A DNA stretch of 64,000 nucleotides from positions 1 through 64,000 of the forward strand of contig JAKCCV010000014.1 in the NCBI GenBank assembly GCA_021838785.1, given 5' to 3'. Below are positions 7,648 to 16,293 of the stretch, piece after piece. The DNA comes from Acidobacteriota bacterium (GTDB taxonomy: Bacteria > Acidobacteriota > Terriglobia > UBA7540). The notes below the pieces were generated by a model. The model had not been told where the DNA came from and made no database searches. It worked only from the letters and a program-made list of their open reading frames with translations. How positions within the stretch are numbered: position 1 is the stretch's first letter; every line of letters begins with the position of its first letter. Position numbers and translations under genes: made by a program.

Positions 7648-9267
7648 ATGGCGCCATCCTCCAGTTCGTCCGCGCGCGGCAGTCTGGCGACGCAAACCGT
7701 TCGCGCCCCGCGCGGGAGCAAACTTTCCTGCCGAGGCTGGCCGCAAGAAGCTGCGCTTCGGATGCTCATGAACAGCCTGGATGAAGAGGTGGCCGAGCAG
7801 CCGCGCAACTTGCTCGTTGATGGTAGCACAGGACGGGCCGCGCACGATTGGCCATCCTACCACGCTATTGTCGGCGCGCTGCGCGAGCTGCAGGACGATG
7901 AAACTTTGGTCGTGCAATCCGGGAAGCCGACGGGCATCGTGAAGACCTCGGAGCTGGCGCCGCGCGTATTGATAATCGGCTCGAGTCAGCCGAGAGAGAC
8001 GGCCGAGCGGAGTCCGCGGCCCCTGCCCACATCGCCCGGGCATTGGAGGGCGGTCGAGTGGGCCGCCATCGGCCAACAAGCGGCGCTCGCCACCCTTTAT
8101 GAAACTTTTGCGGCGGTGGCTCGCCGGCACTTTCATGGAGAGCTTGCGGGGCGCTGGGTGGTGGCCGGAGGGATGGGCGGCACCGGCGGCGCTCAAGGTC
8201 TTGCGGCAACGCTCCACGGCGCGGTCTTCCTGGGCATCGAGGCGGATGGCGAACGGATTCGCCGGCGGGTTCGGTCCGGCTATTGTGATATTGGCGTGAA
8301 CAGCCTGGAGGAAGCCCTGCGGTTGATAAAAAACGCGGTGCGGCAGAAGCGCGCGGTCTCGGTTGGCCTGGTGGGAAATTGCGCGGAAGTTTTGCCGGAA
8401 TTGGCTCGCCGCGGCGCCGTGCCCGACGTCTTGACCGACCTCACGGGAGCGGACGATCCGCTCGGCGGTTACCTCCCGGCGGGCGTGAACGCGGATGAGG
8501 CGGCGACCCTCCGCGAGAGGAATCCGGAGGATTATCGGAAGCGCTCGCTCGAATCGCTGGCGCGCCACGCGAACGCCGTGCTGGAGCTTAAGGGCTTGGG
8601 CGCCGTGGCGTTTGATCTGGGCAATCATCTTGGATGGAGGGCGAGCGTCGAAGCCGGCGTCCGAGACGCAGAGAGCTTGCCGAACTATATGACAGAGTAT
8701 CTTCAGCCACTTCTCGATGAAGGGCGGCGACCTTTGCGGTGGGTGGCGCTTTCGGGCGAGCGATCAGATATTCGTCGAGTGGACGCGCTGGCGGCCGAAT
8801 TGTTGGGCGACGACCGAGCGCTGAATCATTGGATTCAGCTTGCGCAACGCCGCGTGAGATTCCAAGGTCTGCCGGCGCGCGCGGCATGGTTAACTCAGGA
8901 GCAGCGGGTGCAATGGGGAGTTCGAATCCATCAGCTTGTCCAAGAGGGACAGTTGAAGGCCCCGTTCGTCTTGGCGCCGGAACAGCTTGATGGCGGGAGC
9001 CGCGGGGCCGCCGGCGAGCGCTCGGATGCCGCCGAGGGGCCGAAGGTGGAAGCTTTCCTCTCATGGGGCTGCGGAGCAAGCTGGGTTTCGTTTGAACGCG
9101 AGGAAGGCCGCGAACGCGCCGGGCTAGCCGTGGTCGCCGACGGCTCTCGCGCGGGAGCAGAGCGCCTCGAGCGGGCACTTCGCCTCGATGGGCCGCCGGG
9201 TGCTCTTATCAGCGCGGAAGAGCGGCAAGGACACCCGAAGGTGCTGTCCAGAATGCCGAAGGCGTAG
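7648..9267 (+). CDS. Urocanate hydratase-like protein, divergent
   Basis: Over 539 residues the protein follows the HutU fold: LLVDGSTGRAAHDW, the DDETLLVQSGKP-like segment, a Gly-rich NAD+ segment (GGMGGTGGAQ), DVLTDLTGADDPLGGYLP and PLRWVALSGE. HutU converts urocanate to imidazolonepropionate using NAD+ as an electrophile. Several residues that I recall as conserved in the family differ. The FCxGxGPFRW motif with the active-site Cys reads LLDEGRRPLRW, TSAHDP reads TGADDP, and the C-terminal GGGVGxGxSxHxG loop is missing. No other hut genes are nearby. I started at ATG 7648, 10 bases after GGAGG. It may be inactive as a urocanase or use another substrate. Confidence 0.8.
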   Translation: MAPSSSSSARGSLATQTVRAPRGSKLSCRGWPQEAALRMLMNSLDEEVAEQPRNLLVDGSTGRAAHDWPSYHAIVGALRELQDDETLVVQSGKPTGIVKTSELAPRVLIIGSSQPRETAERSPRPLPTSPGHWRAVEWAAIGQQAALATLYETFAAVARRHFHGELAGRWVVAGGMGGTGGAQGLAATLHGAVFLGIEADGERIRRRVRSGYCDIGVNSLEEALRLIKNAVRQKRAVSVGLVGNCAEVLPELARRGAVPDVLTDLTGADDPLGGYLPAGVNADEAATLRERNPEDYRKRSLESLARHANAVLELKGLGAVAFDLGNHLGWRASVEAGVRDAESLPNYMTEYLQPLLDEGRRPLRWVALSGERSDIRRVDALAAELLGDDRALNHWIQLAQRRVRFQGLPARAAWLTQEQRVQWGVRIHQLVQEGQLKAPFVLAPEQLDGGSRGAAGERSDAAEGPKVEAFLSWGCGASWVSFEREEGRERAGLAVVADGSRAGAERLERALRLDGPPGALISAEERQGHPKVLSRMPKA

Positions 9268-9343
9268 GCCGTCCGGGGGTTGAAATCAACTGGCCGCACG
9301 ATATTGACCAGAATGACTCGCCTGTGGTACACACTGGCTTCCG

Positions 9344-9682
9344 ATGCCATTCTGTACAGCCTGGGAGCGCGACATCCACTTTGCGAAGCACGGCCACAAA
9401 TTTGGCGTGACGGATGCAACCCAGTACGAGCGCATGGCCGACGATTTCACGTTCGGGCCGCGAGGGGCCGGGACTCAGGAGTGCCTTCGGCCAGGAGGCC
9501 GCGATCGCGTGAGGTTCGCGGATATGACACGTTGGCTCGCCGTATCGCGAGTGCTGCCAGCGCCGGAATGCCTAAGAACCTTTTATCGGGTGAGGCAGGC
9601 TACCGTTGCCAGGCACGGCGGGTCGGCGAATTATTTCGCTTACGAATGCGGTAGAATAATGGACGGAGGCGGTCGGCGGTGA
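9344..9682 (+). CDS. Small toxin-like protein (HFAKHGxxFG domain)
   Basis: This 112-residue protein contains IHFAKHGHKFGVTDATQYERMADDF, a conserved His near RFADMTRWLAVS, and ends SANYFAYECGRIM. That pattern is what I recall from a small domain found alone or at the C termini of polymorphic toxins, thought to have a barnase/EndoU/RelE-like RNase fold; the assignment is from memory of the pattern. No signal peptide or secretion domain is present. The stop overlaps the next gene's GTG by 4 bp (GTGA, 9679-9682), so the two are co-translated, as expected of a toxin/immunity or toxin/antitoxin pair. No clear ribosome site precedes ATG 9344, so the start is uncertain. Confidence 0.65.
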   Translation: MPFCTAWERDIHFAKHGHKFGVTDATQYERMADDFTFGPRGAGTQECLRPGGRDRVRFADMTRWLAVSRVLPAPECLRTFYRVRQATVARHGGSANYFAYECGRIMDGGGRR

Positions 9683-10005
9683 GATATCGTTGCCCAGTGT
9701 GCATGTATGACAGTCTGCCTTACCCCCCCGCTGATTACCACGTTTGCCCCTGCTGCGGGACCGAATTCGGTAATGACGACGCCGAGTACAGCTTGGAACA
9801 GCTAAGGGAGATGTGGGTGGCTGGCGGGGCAAACTGGTTTTTCGGGAAGCCTCCGACGGGATGGAACCCGTGGCGACAACTGATTGATGCGGGGCAGGCT
9901 GCGTATGTACCAAAGTACGAAACCAGGCTCCTGGCAAACGCGGGTCTGGCGGTTGGACCGCCCATCAACCTAACCGGAACGCCTTGGGCTGTTCCACTGG
10001 GCTAA
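9679..10005 (+). CDS. CPCC-type zinc-ribbon protein
   Basis: This 108-residue protein begins RYRCPVCMYDSLPYPP and continues HVCPCCGTEFGNDD, so two CPxC knuckles make a rubredoxin-like zinc ribbon (Cys-rich CPCC domain). The rest (LREMWVAGGANWFFGKPPTGWNPWRQL) is Trp-rich. CPCC-domain proteins are often found next to polymorphic-toxin genes and have been proposed as immunity proteins. Here the GTG start overlaps the toxin-like gene by 4 bp. A partner or immunity role is therefore inferred from position. Confidence 0.75.
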   Translation: MRYRCPVCMYDSLPYPPADYHVCPCCGTEFGNDDAEYSLEQLREMWVAGGANWFFGKPPTGWNPWRQLIDAGQAAYVPKYETRLLANAGLAVGPPINLTGTPWAVPLG

Positions 10006-10007
10006 TC

Positions 10008-10487
10008 GTGCCAGAATTGTATATCTTCGCGGTCTGCAGTGATGTCATCATTGACAAATCTGAGACGGCCTCGCTCATCTCATTGTTCGGCGAAATCAAG
10101 GCATTCCTGCCTCCAGAGGCCGGTCCGGTTCCACGCGATGCAGTAGCGCCCAAGGAGTGGGCCGTCTTCACTTCCTGGAGGCAGCGGCCGGAAGATGGCG
10201 GAAGACAGTATCGGCAAAAGATTCAGATTCTCTACCCGGACGGTACGCCATTTGGGGCGGTGACGGAGGTTGACTTCGCGTTCCAGGCGGGAAAGAGCCA
10301 TCACCAGCTCACGACGAAGTGGAACGGGTTCCCCATCGGGCAAACCGGCATGTACTCCGTCAAAATGTGGCTGGAGGGCGATGGCTCTACGGTCTTTGGT
10401 CCCGTCTCCATTGGCGTCAACGTTCAGCACGAACGCACCAACTCGCCTCCGGGACAACCGCTTCCCCTTGCTTCACCTTCGGCGTAA
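10008..10487 (+). CDS. Conserved small protein, DUF6941-like
   Basis: This 159-residue protein starts at a GTG only 2 bases after the previous stop, making it the third gene of the 9344-10487 unit. It opens PELYIFAVCSDVIIDKSETASLISLFGEIK, a recognisable conserved opening of small bacterial proteins of unknown function, then has a beta-sandwich-like body (YRQKIQILYPDGTPFG; FPIGQTGMYSVKMWL). No catalytic motif is visible. It may belong with the toxin-like pair or only be carried with it. Confidence 0.72.
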   Translation: MPELYIFAVCSDVIIDKSETASLISLFGEIKAFLPPEAGPVPRDAVAPKEWAVFTSWRQRPEDGGRQYRQKIQILYPDGTPFGAVTEVDFAFQAGKSHHQLTTKWNGFPIGQTGMYSVKMWLEGDGSTVFGPVSIGVNVQHERTNSPPGQPLPLASPSA

Positions 10488-10589
10488 CCGGGTGTTTCTT
10501 TCGGCTGTTCCCCAAGCGCCTATCCTGGATGTGACGCAGGATCCTTGCGCAGCTCATCCGACACCTACAGGGGACAAGGCTGGCGCGTA

Positions 10590-11297
10590 TTATCCCAGCA
10601 CGGGGAGCACGGCGCTGCGGAGGGCGCGCGCTGGCTCGCTCAACAAGAAGTGAATGACGCGGGCCACGTCCTCCACTTTGACCCAGTGGGAAACGTCGGC
10701 GTTCGGCATGGCGGCGCGATTCGCCGGAGTGTCCATGGTGCCTGGCATCACGCAGTGAACGTGAATGTTGTAGGCTTTGAGTTCCTGAGCCAGAATTTCG
10801 CTCAGTTGGCGGACGGCGCCCTTGGAGACGGCATAGGCGGCGATGCCCGCTCCGCCGCCGTCCAGGATGGCGCCGCTGGACACGGTGACGATTCGGCCAA
10901 AATTTTGCTGAATCATCTGCGGCACCACGGCCCGCAGGGCGGAAACGACCGAGCGGAGGTTCATGCTCCACATGCGGTCCCATGCTTCGGCGCTCGACTG
11001 ATAGCTCAGGCCGGGCGCGAATCCTCCCGCGCACGCCACCAAAAAGTCGAGGCGACCGAAGCGGGCGATGGTCTGGCGAGCAAATTGCGCCGTTTGCTCG
11101 AAGTCGGAGAGCTCGACGGAAGCTCCACTTAGCCGGTTTTCGGGGGCGCCCACGCGCTCGCGCAAGCGCTTCCACGCCTCCTCGGAGCGGAAAGGCGCGG
11201 CCACCACGGCCCCGCCCGCCAACAGATCGGCCACCACGGCGCTTCCGAGCGCGCCGGTGCCGCCAGTTACCAAGGCAACGCGATGCTCAAATTCCAA
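10590..11297 (-). CDS. SDR-family NAD(P)-dependent oxidoreductase
   Basis: This is a short-chain dehydrogenase of about 235 residues. It has the Rossmann glycine motif TGGTGALG near the N terminus, NAG-equivalent ACAGG, a catalytic Ser in TVSSGA, YAVSK (the YxxxK pair) and PGTMDTP. The start is set by a strong ribosome site: GGAGGGAG (11309-11302) lies 4 bases before TTG 11297. An ATG at 11327 lies upstream of this site and has none of its own. The substrate cannot be predicted. The gene is convergent with the 10008 gene and stands alone. Confidence 0.88.
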   Translation of the reverse strand: MEFEHRVALVTGGTGALGSAVVADLLAGGAVVAAPFRSEEAWKRLRERVGAPENRLSGASVELSDFEQTAQFARQTIARFGRLDFLVACAGGFAPGLSYQSSAEAWDRMWSMNLRSVVSALRAVVPQMIQQNFGRIVTVSSGAILDGGGAGIAAYAVSKGAVRQLSEILAQELKAYNIHVHCVMPGTMDTPANRAAMPNADVSHWVKVEDVARVIHFLLSEPARALRSAVLPVLG

Positions 11298-11600
11298 AAG
11301 TCTCCCTCCGCAACTTGGAGGTTCCATCTTATCAGATAGCGGCGCGGGCTGAGTCGTTTTAGGCTATCCCAGTTGCCAACCCGCCAGTTTTGCTGCGAGA
11401 ATAAACGGGTCTGTTGTTGTGGGGCTAATGTCCTGGGTCGGGAGTTCGATGAACGACTAATAGGCTGTTTCACGCCAAGGCGCAAAGATCGCCAACGGTC
11501 GGCGGGTTTGGCAACCCGACGGAGGAGCGCCCACGAGTGGTTCAAGGTAGCTGTAACATTTGGAACGGTTGGCGCGTCTTACAAAAAAGGGGTTTTGAGG
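11298..11600. other. Intergenic region between divergent SDR and RND-efflux genes
   Basis: About 300 bp carrying the regulatory sequences of both divergent units. I see no convincing TTGACA/TATAAT pair and no known operator. A frame open upstream of the efflux adaptor from 11373 is Cys/Arg-rich and does not look like protein. Confidence 0.4.
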
Positions 11601-12752
11601 TTGAATCCAAAAATTCGATTACGAAAATCCGAAACGCTGTTGGCGGTTCTCATGGGGGCTTTGCTTTTCACCGCGGCGTGCGGCACCCAGAGCAACCAGG
11701 CCAAGCCGTCCATGATGTTGGGGCCCGTTCCCGTGACGGTGGCGCAGGTTGGGCAAGAAACGGTGCCCAATGAGGTTCACGCCATCGGCACCGGCGAAGC
11801 CTACTCGACCGTGACGGTGATGTCGCAGGTGGACGGCGTCATCCAAAAAGTGGGCTTTGTGGAAGGGCAAAACGTCAAGGCCGGCGATCTCCTGTTTACG
11901 ATTGACCCTGCGCCGTTTGAAGCGAGCTTGCGCCAGGCGGAAGCGAACTTGGCCCGCGACCAAGCCCAAGCCAAGTACGCGGAGGCGCAACTCAAGCGCA
12001 ACCAAAAACTCTACCAATCGGGCATCATTTCCGTGGACCAGTATGACCAATTTCAAAGCAATGCCCAAGCCTTAGAGGCCGCCGTGCGGGCCGATGAGGC
12101 CGCCATCCAGAACGCGCGAATTCAGCTCAGCTATTGCACCATTCGCTCGCCCATCAGCGGCCGGACGGGCAGCCTGCTGGTTCATCCGGGAAATCTGATC
12201 AAGAACAACTCCACCAGCTTGGTAGTTATCAATCAAGTTTCGCCCATTTACGTGGACTTTTACGTGCCGGAGCAATATTTGGATCCCATCCGCGCGGGTC
12301 TGGCGGCCGGCCGCCGCATGACGGTGACGGCGCGGATTGCTGGCCAAGCGAGTCCTGAAGTCGGCTACCTGAGTTTTGTCAATAACACGGTGGATAGCAG
12401 CACCGGAACCGTCCTGCTGAAGGGGACGTTCCCCAATCCGCGTCACCGCTTGTGGCCGGGGCAATTTGTCAATGTGGACTTGGTTCTGAGCGCGCAACCG
12501 AACGCCGTGGTGGTGCCCTCGCAAGCCGTTCAGACGGGACCGCACGGCCAGTACGTTTATGTGGTCAAAGCCGACCATACCGTGGCGTTGCAGCCTGTCG
12601 AGGTAGGAACCACTTATCAGGGCTCCACGGTCATCGCCCAAGGGCTGACACCCGGTGAAACCGTGGTGACCGATGGACAACTCCGGCTTTATCCCGGCGC
12701 CAAAATCCTGGTCAAGAGTAGTCCCAGCAGCGCCGCCGAAGGTCAGTCATGA
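11601..12752 (+). CDS. RND efflux periplasmic adaptor (MdtA-like membrane fusion lipoprotein)
   Basis: It links an inner-membrane RND pump to the outer membrane. A lipobox (ALLFTAAC) follows a short hydrophobic stretch, so it should be a lipoprotein. Then come the lipoyl/barrel-sandwich halves (QVDGVIQKVGFVEGQNVKAGDLLFTIDP and YCTIRSPISGRTGSLLVHPGNLI), a coiled-coil hairpin between them (EANLARDQAQAKYAEAQLKRNQ) and beta-barrel and membrane-proximal domains. TTG 11601 lies 8 bases after GGGG; TTG 11595 is an alternative. The stop overlaps the pump gene by 4 bp (ATGA), so the two are coupled. There is no outer-membrane factor gene adjacent. Confidence 0.93.
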   Translation: MNPKIRLRKSETLLAVLMGALLFTAACGTQSNQAKPSMMLGPVPVTVAQVGQETVPNEVHAIGTGEAYSTVTVMSQVDGVIQKVGFVEGQNVKAGDLLFTIDPAPFEASLRQAEANLARDQAQAKYAEAQLKRNQKLYQSGIISVDQYDQFQSNAQALEAAVRADEAAIQNARIQLSYCTIRSPISGRTGSLLVHPGNLIKNNSTSLVVINQVSPIYVDFYVPEQYLDPIRAGLAAGRRMTVTARIAGQASPEVGYLSFVNNTVDSSTGTVLLKGTFPNPRHRLWPGQFVNVDLVLSAQPNAVVVPSQAVQTGPHGQYVYVVKADHTVALQPVEVGTTYQGSTVIAQGLTPGETVVTDGQLRLYPGAKILVKSSPSSAAEGQS

Positions 12753-15700
12753 ATCTTGCCGAAATTTTTATCCGCCGACCGGTGATGACCACCCTGCTGA
12801 TGCTGGGCATATTGCTCTTTGGCATCATGGCCTACCGCAGCTTGCCGGTCAGCGATTTGCCGAACGTGGCTTATCCCACCATTCAAGTGAGCGCCAGCCT
12901 GCCCGGAGCCAGCCCGGAGACCATGGCCTCCGCCGTGGCCACGCCGCTCGAGCGGCAGTTCTCCACCATTCCAGGCCTCGATTCCATGATTTCGACCAAC
13001 ACCCAGGGTGGCACGCAGATTACGCTTCAGTTCAGCCTGAGCCGCAACATTGACGCTGCCGCCCAGGACGTGGAGGCCATGATTGCGCAGGCCGAGGGCC
13101 AGCTTCCCGCCGGCATGCCGAGCCCTCCCTCCTACCAGAAGGTCAATCCTTCTAACACGCCGATCCTTTTCTTGGCGGTCTATTCCAACACGCTTCCGCT
13201 TTCCACCGTGGATCATTATGCGGACACGCTGATGGCCGAGCGGATCTCCATGGTCAGCGGGGTGGCCCAAGTTTCGATCTACGGCGAGCAAAAGTACGCC
13301 GTCCGCATTGAACTCAATCCCAAGGCGCTCGCGGCCCGCAACCTGGGCATTGACCAAGTGACGCAGGCCATTCAGAACGCCAACGTCAACTTGCCCACCG
13401 GGACGCTTTACGGAACGCATAAGTCGTTCACGGTGCAGGCCACCGGCCAATTGAGCGACGCGGCGGCCTACCGTCCGCTGATTGTCGCCTACCGCAACGG
13501 TTCCCCGGTGCGACTGGACGAACTCGGCAACGTGATTGACAGCGTGCAGAATGACAAAGCGTCCGCCTGGTTCGACGGCCAGCGGGCGGAAGTGCTGGCC
13601 ATTCAGCGGCAGCCCGGCACCAACACGATTCAGGTGGTGGACAATGTGCGCAAGCTGTTGCCGGTGTTTGAACAAGAAATCCCGGCGTCCATTCATCTGA
13701 GCATCCTTCACGACCGCTCGCAGATGATCCGCGATTCGGTGAACGACGTGAAGTTCACCCTCTACCTGACGTTGTGCCTGGTGGTCTTGGTCATTTTCAT
13801 CTTTCTGCGGAATGTTTCCGCGACGCTCATTCCGAGCTTGGCGCTGCCTATGTCCATCGTGGGCACCTTCGCCGTGATGTACCTGCTGGGCTACACGGTG
13901 GACAACCTTTCGTTGATGGCGCTCGTGCTGGCGGTGGGCTTTGTGGTGGATGACGCCATTGTCATGCTGGAGAACATTGTCCGGCACATGGAGAGGGGCG
14001 AAGGCGTGTTTGAGGCCGCCCTCAACGGCTCGCGCGAAATCAGCTTCACCATTCTCTCGATGACGTTGTCCCTGGCCGCCGTGTTTATTCCGGTTCTTTT
14101 CATGCGCGGGATTATTGGGCGCTTGCTGCACGAATTTTCGGTGGTCATTATTTCCGCCGTGCTGGTCTCGGGCCTGGTGTCATTGACGCTGACGCCGATG
14201 CTGTGCAGCCGCTTCCTGCGGCATCAGCCCAAGGAGAAGCATGGCAAGCTGTTCCAGGCTTCCGAACGCGGCTTTGACGCCCTCTACCGCGCCTACGAGT
14301 GGACGCTCGCCAAGGCTTTGAAGCATCGCTTCGCCACCTTCGTATTTTCGCTCTTGCTGTTGGGCGCGACCGCCTATCTGTTCATCAAGATTCCGACGGG
14401 CTTTCTGCCTTCCGAAGACAGCGGGTTGATTTTCGGCGTCACCATGGCGCAGCAGGGCATTTCCTATGACGCGATGGTGAAACATCAGAAAGAAGTGACG
14501 GCCATTGTGATGAAGGATCCCAACGTCGCCAACAGCATGTCCTTTGCGGGCGCCGGCGGGCCGGGCGGCGGCGGAAATTCGGGATTCTTTTTCTGCGCGC
14601 TCAAGCCGCATCCTCCCTCTTCCCAGATTTTGTGGAACGATATTCGCCGTTTTCTCCATCTCCCCGTGCCACCGCCGAATCCCAAGTATCGTTACTTGAC
14701 CACCGATCAGGTGATTGCCGAGTTGAGGCCGAAGCTGGCTGCCATTCCCGGCATTTTGGCCTTCATGCAAAACCCGCCGCCCATTCAAATCGGCGCGCGC
14801 CTGGCCAAAGGGGCCTATCAATACACGCTCGAAGGGCCGAACACCAGCGAGCTTTACAGCGTCTCCAACAAATTGCTGGGCAAGATGATGAAGCTGCCCG
14901 GATTGCAAGATGTCAACACCGACCTCCAAATCGCCAATCCCCAGGTCAACGTGGTGATTGACCGCGACAAAGCGCAGGCGCTCGGCGTGAGCGCCTTTCA
15001 GATTGAAAGCGCGCTGGCCGCCGCCTACGGTGAGGAACGGGTTTCCACCATCTACGCCCCCAACGATGAATACTGGGTGATTGAGCAATTGGAGCCGAAA
15101 TATCAGCTCGACCCGGCGGCGCTTTCCATGCTGTACATCAGCTCTTCCTCCGGGCAACTGGTCCCGCTCGACGCGGTGACGAAGACAACCGAGAGCCTGG
15201 GGCCACTTTCCGTCAACCATACGGGGCAACTTCCTTCGGTGACCATCTCGTTCAACCTCAAGCCGGGCGTGCCGCTCAGCCAGGCGGTCAGTGAAGTGGA
15301 TCGCGTGGCGCGGCAAGTGGTGCCGGGCGACATTGCCGCCATGTTCCAAGGCACCGCGCAACAATATCAGCAATCGCTGGTCGGCCTCGGGATTCTGCTG
15401 GCGGTGACGGTGCTGGTCATCTATCTGGTGTTGGGAATCCTTTACGAAAGCTTCATTCATCCGCTGACGATTCTTTCCGGACTGCCTTCCGCCGCGTTTG
15501 GGGCCTTGCTCACCCTGACGCTGTTTCACATGGAACTGGACCTCTACGGTTTTGTCGGCATCATCATGCTCATCGGCATTGTCAAGAAGAACGCCATCAT
15601 GATGATTGACTTCGCGCTCGACGCCGAGCGCAACGGCGGGAAATCGAGCGAAGAGGCCATTTACCAGGGCGCGCTGGTGCGCTTTCGCCCCATCATGATG

Positions 15701-15973
15701 ACGACATTCGCCGCTCTGATGGGAATTGCGCCCATCGCGCTCGGCGTGGGCGCGGGAGCGGATTCCCGCCGACCCCTGGGCATGGCCGTGGTGGGCGGGT
15801 TGATCTTCTCCCAGGTGGTTACCCTCTATATCACGCCCGTCTATTACGTGTACTTGGACCATTTCCAGCATTGGCTGGGTCGCCTCTTCCGAAAGGCCGA
15901 AGTCGCCGGCGCGCCCGAAGCCCTGCCGTCCGAGCCGCTGCTTGCCGACCCGCCCCAGACCACGGCGCGATGA
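12749..15973 (+). CDS. RND efflux transporter permease (HAE1/MdtB-like)
   Basis: This 1,074-residue inner-membrane proton/drug antiporter has the usual two repeats of six transmembrane helices and periplasmic domains. The N terminus (IFIRRPVMTTLLMLGILLFG) is standard. The proton-relay Asp pair in TM4 is in FVVDDAIVMLENIV, and the TM10-11 region reads GIVKKNAIMMIDFALDAER and FRPIMMTTFAALMG. The length is typical of the family. It is translated with the preceding adaptor. Substrates cannot be inferred, but the MdtABC/MuxABC type usually exports small amphiphilic compounds. Confidence 0.97.
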   Translation: MNLAEIFIRRPVMTTLLMLGILLFGIMAYRSLPVSDLPNVAYPTIQVSASLPGASPETMASAVATPLERQFSTIPGLDSMISTNTQGGTQITLQFSLSRNIDAAAQDVEAMIAQAEGQLPAGMPSPPSYQKVNPSNTPILFLAVYSNTLPLSTVDHYADTLMAERISMVSGVAQVSIYGEQKYAVRIELNPKALAARNLGIDQVTQAIQNANVNLPTGTLYGTHKSFTVQATGQLSDAAAYRPLIVAYRNGSPVRLDELGNVIDSVQNDKASAWFDGQRAEVLAIQRQPGTNTIQVVDNVRKLLPVFEQEIPASIHLSILHDRSQMIRDSVNDVKFTLYLTLCLVVLVIFIFLRNVSATLIPSLALPMSIVGTFAVMYLLGYTVDNLSLMALVLAVGFVVDDAIVMLENIVRHMERGEGVFEAALNGSREISFTILSMTLSLAAVFIPVLFMRGIIGRLLHEFSVVIISAVLVSGLVSLTLTPMLCSRFLRHQPKEKHGKLFQASERGFDALYRAYEWTLAKALKHRFATFVFSLLLLGATAYLFIKIPTGFLPSEDSGLIFGVTMAQQGISYDAMVKHQKEVTAIVMKDPNVANSMSFAGAGGPGGGGNSGFFFCALKPHPPSSQILWNDIRRFLHLPVPPPNPKYRYLTTDQVIAELRPKLAAIPGILAFMQNPPPIQIGARLAKGAYQYTLEGPNTSELYSVSNKLLGKMMKLPGLQDVNTDLQIANPQVNVVIDRDKAQALGVSAFQIESALAAAYGEERVSTIYAPNDEYWVIEQLEPKYQLDPAALSMLYISSSSGQLVPLDAVTKTTESLGPLSVNHTGQLPSVTISFNLKPGVPLSQAVSEVDRVARQVVPGDIAAMFQGTAQQYQQSLVGLGILLAVTVLVIYLVLGILYESFIHPLTILSGLPSAAFGALLTLTLFHMELDLYGFVGIIMLIGIVKKNAIMMIDFALDAERNGGKSSEEAIYQGALVRFRPIMMTTFAALMGIAPIALGVGAGADSRRPLGMAVVGGLIFSQVVTLYITPVYYVYLDHFQHWLGRLFRKAEVAGAPEALPSEPLLADPPQTTAR

Positions 15974-16128
15974 GGCTTCGCCCGCCAGCGTGGGTGCGAG
16001 AAATGATGGAACCTCATTGAGACGCCTTGGGGACACGAGCTCGCGCATCGTCGGCGAGGGTTAAGGAAGCGTTAGCGTGGCGCGTCGAACTCTCCTTTAC
16101 AATGCCCGGCGTGGCGCGGGCCGAGGAG

Positions 16129-16147
16129 CACGGCCAAGATGGCCGTG
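16129..16147. promoter_or_regulatory. Palindrome upstream of the molybdenum-hydroxylase promoter
   Basis: CACGGCC (16129-16135), loop AAGAT, GGCCGTG (16141-16147). It lies about 35 bp upstream of the -35 box of the operon that follows and 156 bp after the RND pump stop. Without a T-run it is a poor terminator, so an operator is possible. Confidence 0.3.
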
Positions 16148-16181
16148 GCACCAGCTTTAAGCCTATTTCCGACGCGCCGCG

Positions 16182-16209
16182 TTAGCAAAGCTGAAAGCGG
16201 TGCTATAAT
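16182..16209 (+). promoter_or_regulatory. Probable sigma70 promoter of the molybdenum-hydroxylase operon
   Basis: A perfect -10 box TATAAT (16204-16209) has a 16-bp spacer to a weaker -35 TTAGCA (16182-16187). The predicted transcript start is about 16216, leaving an untranslated leader of about 78 nt before the first gene. Confidence 0.6.
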
Positions 16210-16293
16210 CTCAGTTTCTCGGGGCAAGGGCCGCTCAATCGGCCGGGCATCGCTTGCCGGAGCGGCCTTGGCAGAACGGTGAAGGAGCTTTCC

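Noticed and set aside
12743-14131. 462-codon minus-strand frame opposite the RND pump
   Set aside because: The plus strand encodes a full RND permease with all motifs; this frame is a codon-bias shadow rich in His, Arg and Gln.
14180-16048. 622-codon minus-strand frame
   Set aside because: Same reason: antisense shadow of the RND pump.
16129-16147. Hairpin as a terminator of the RND operon
   Set aside because: No T-run follows the stem on either strand, so it is kept only as a possible operator.
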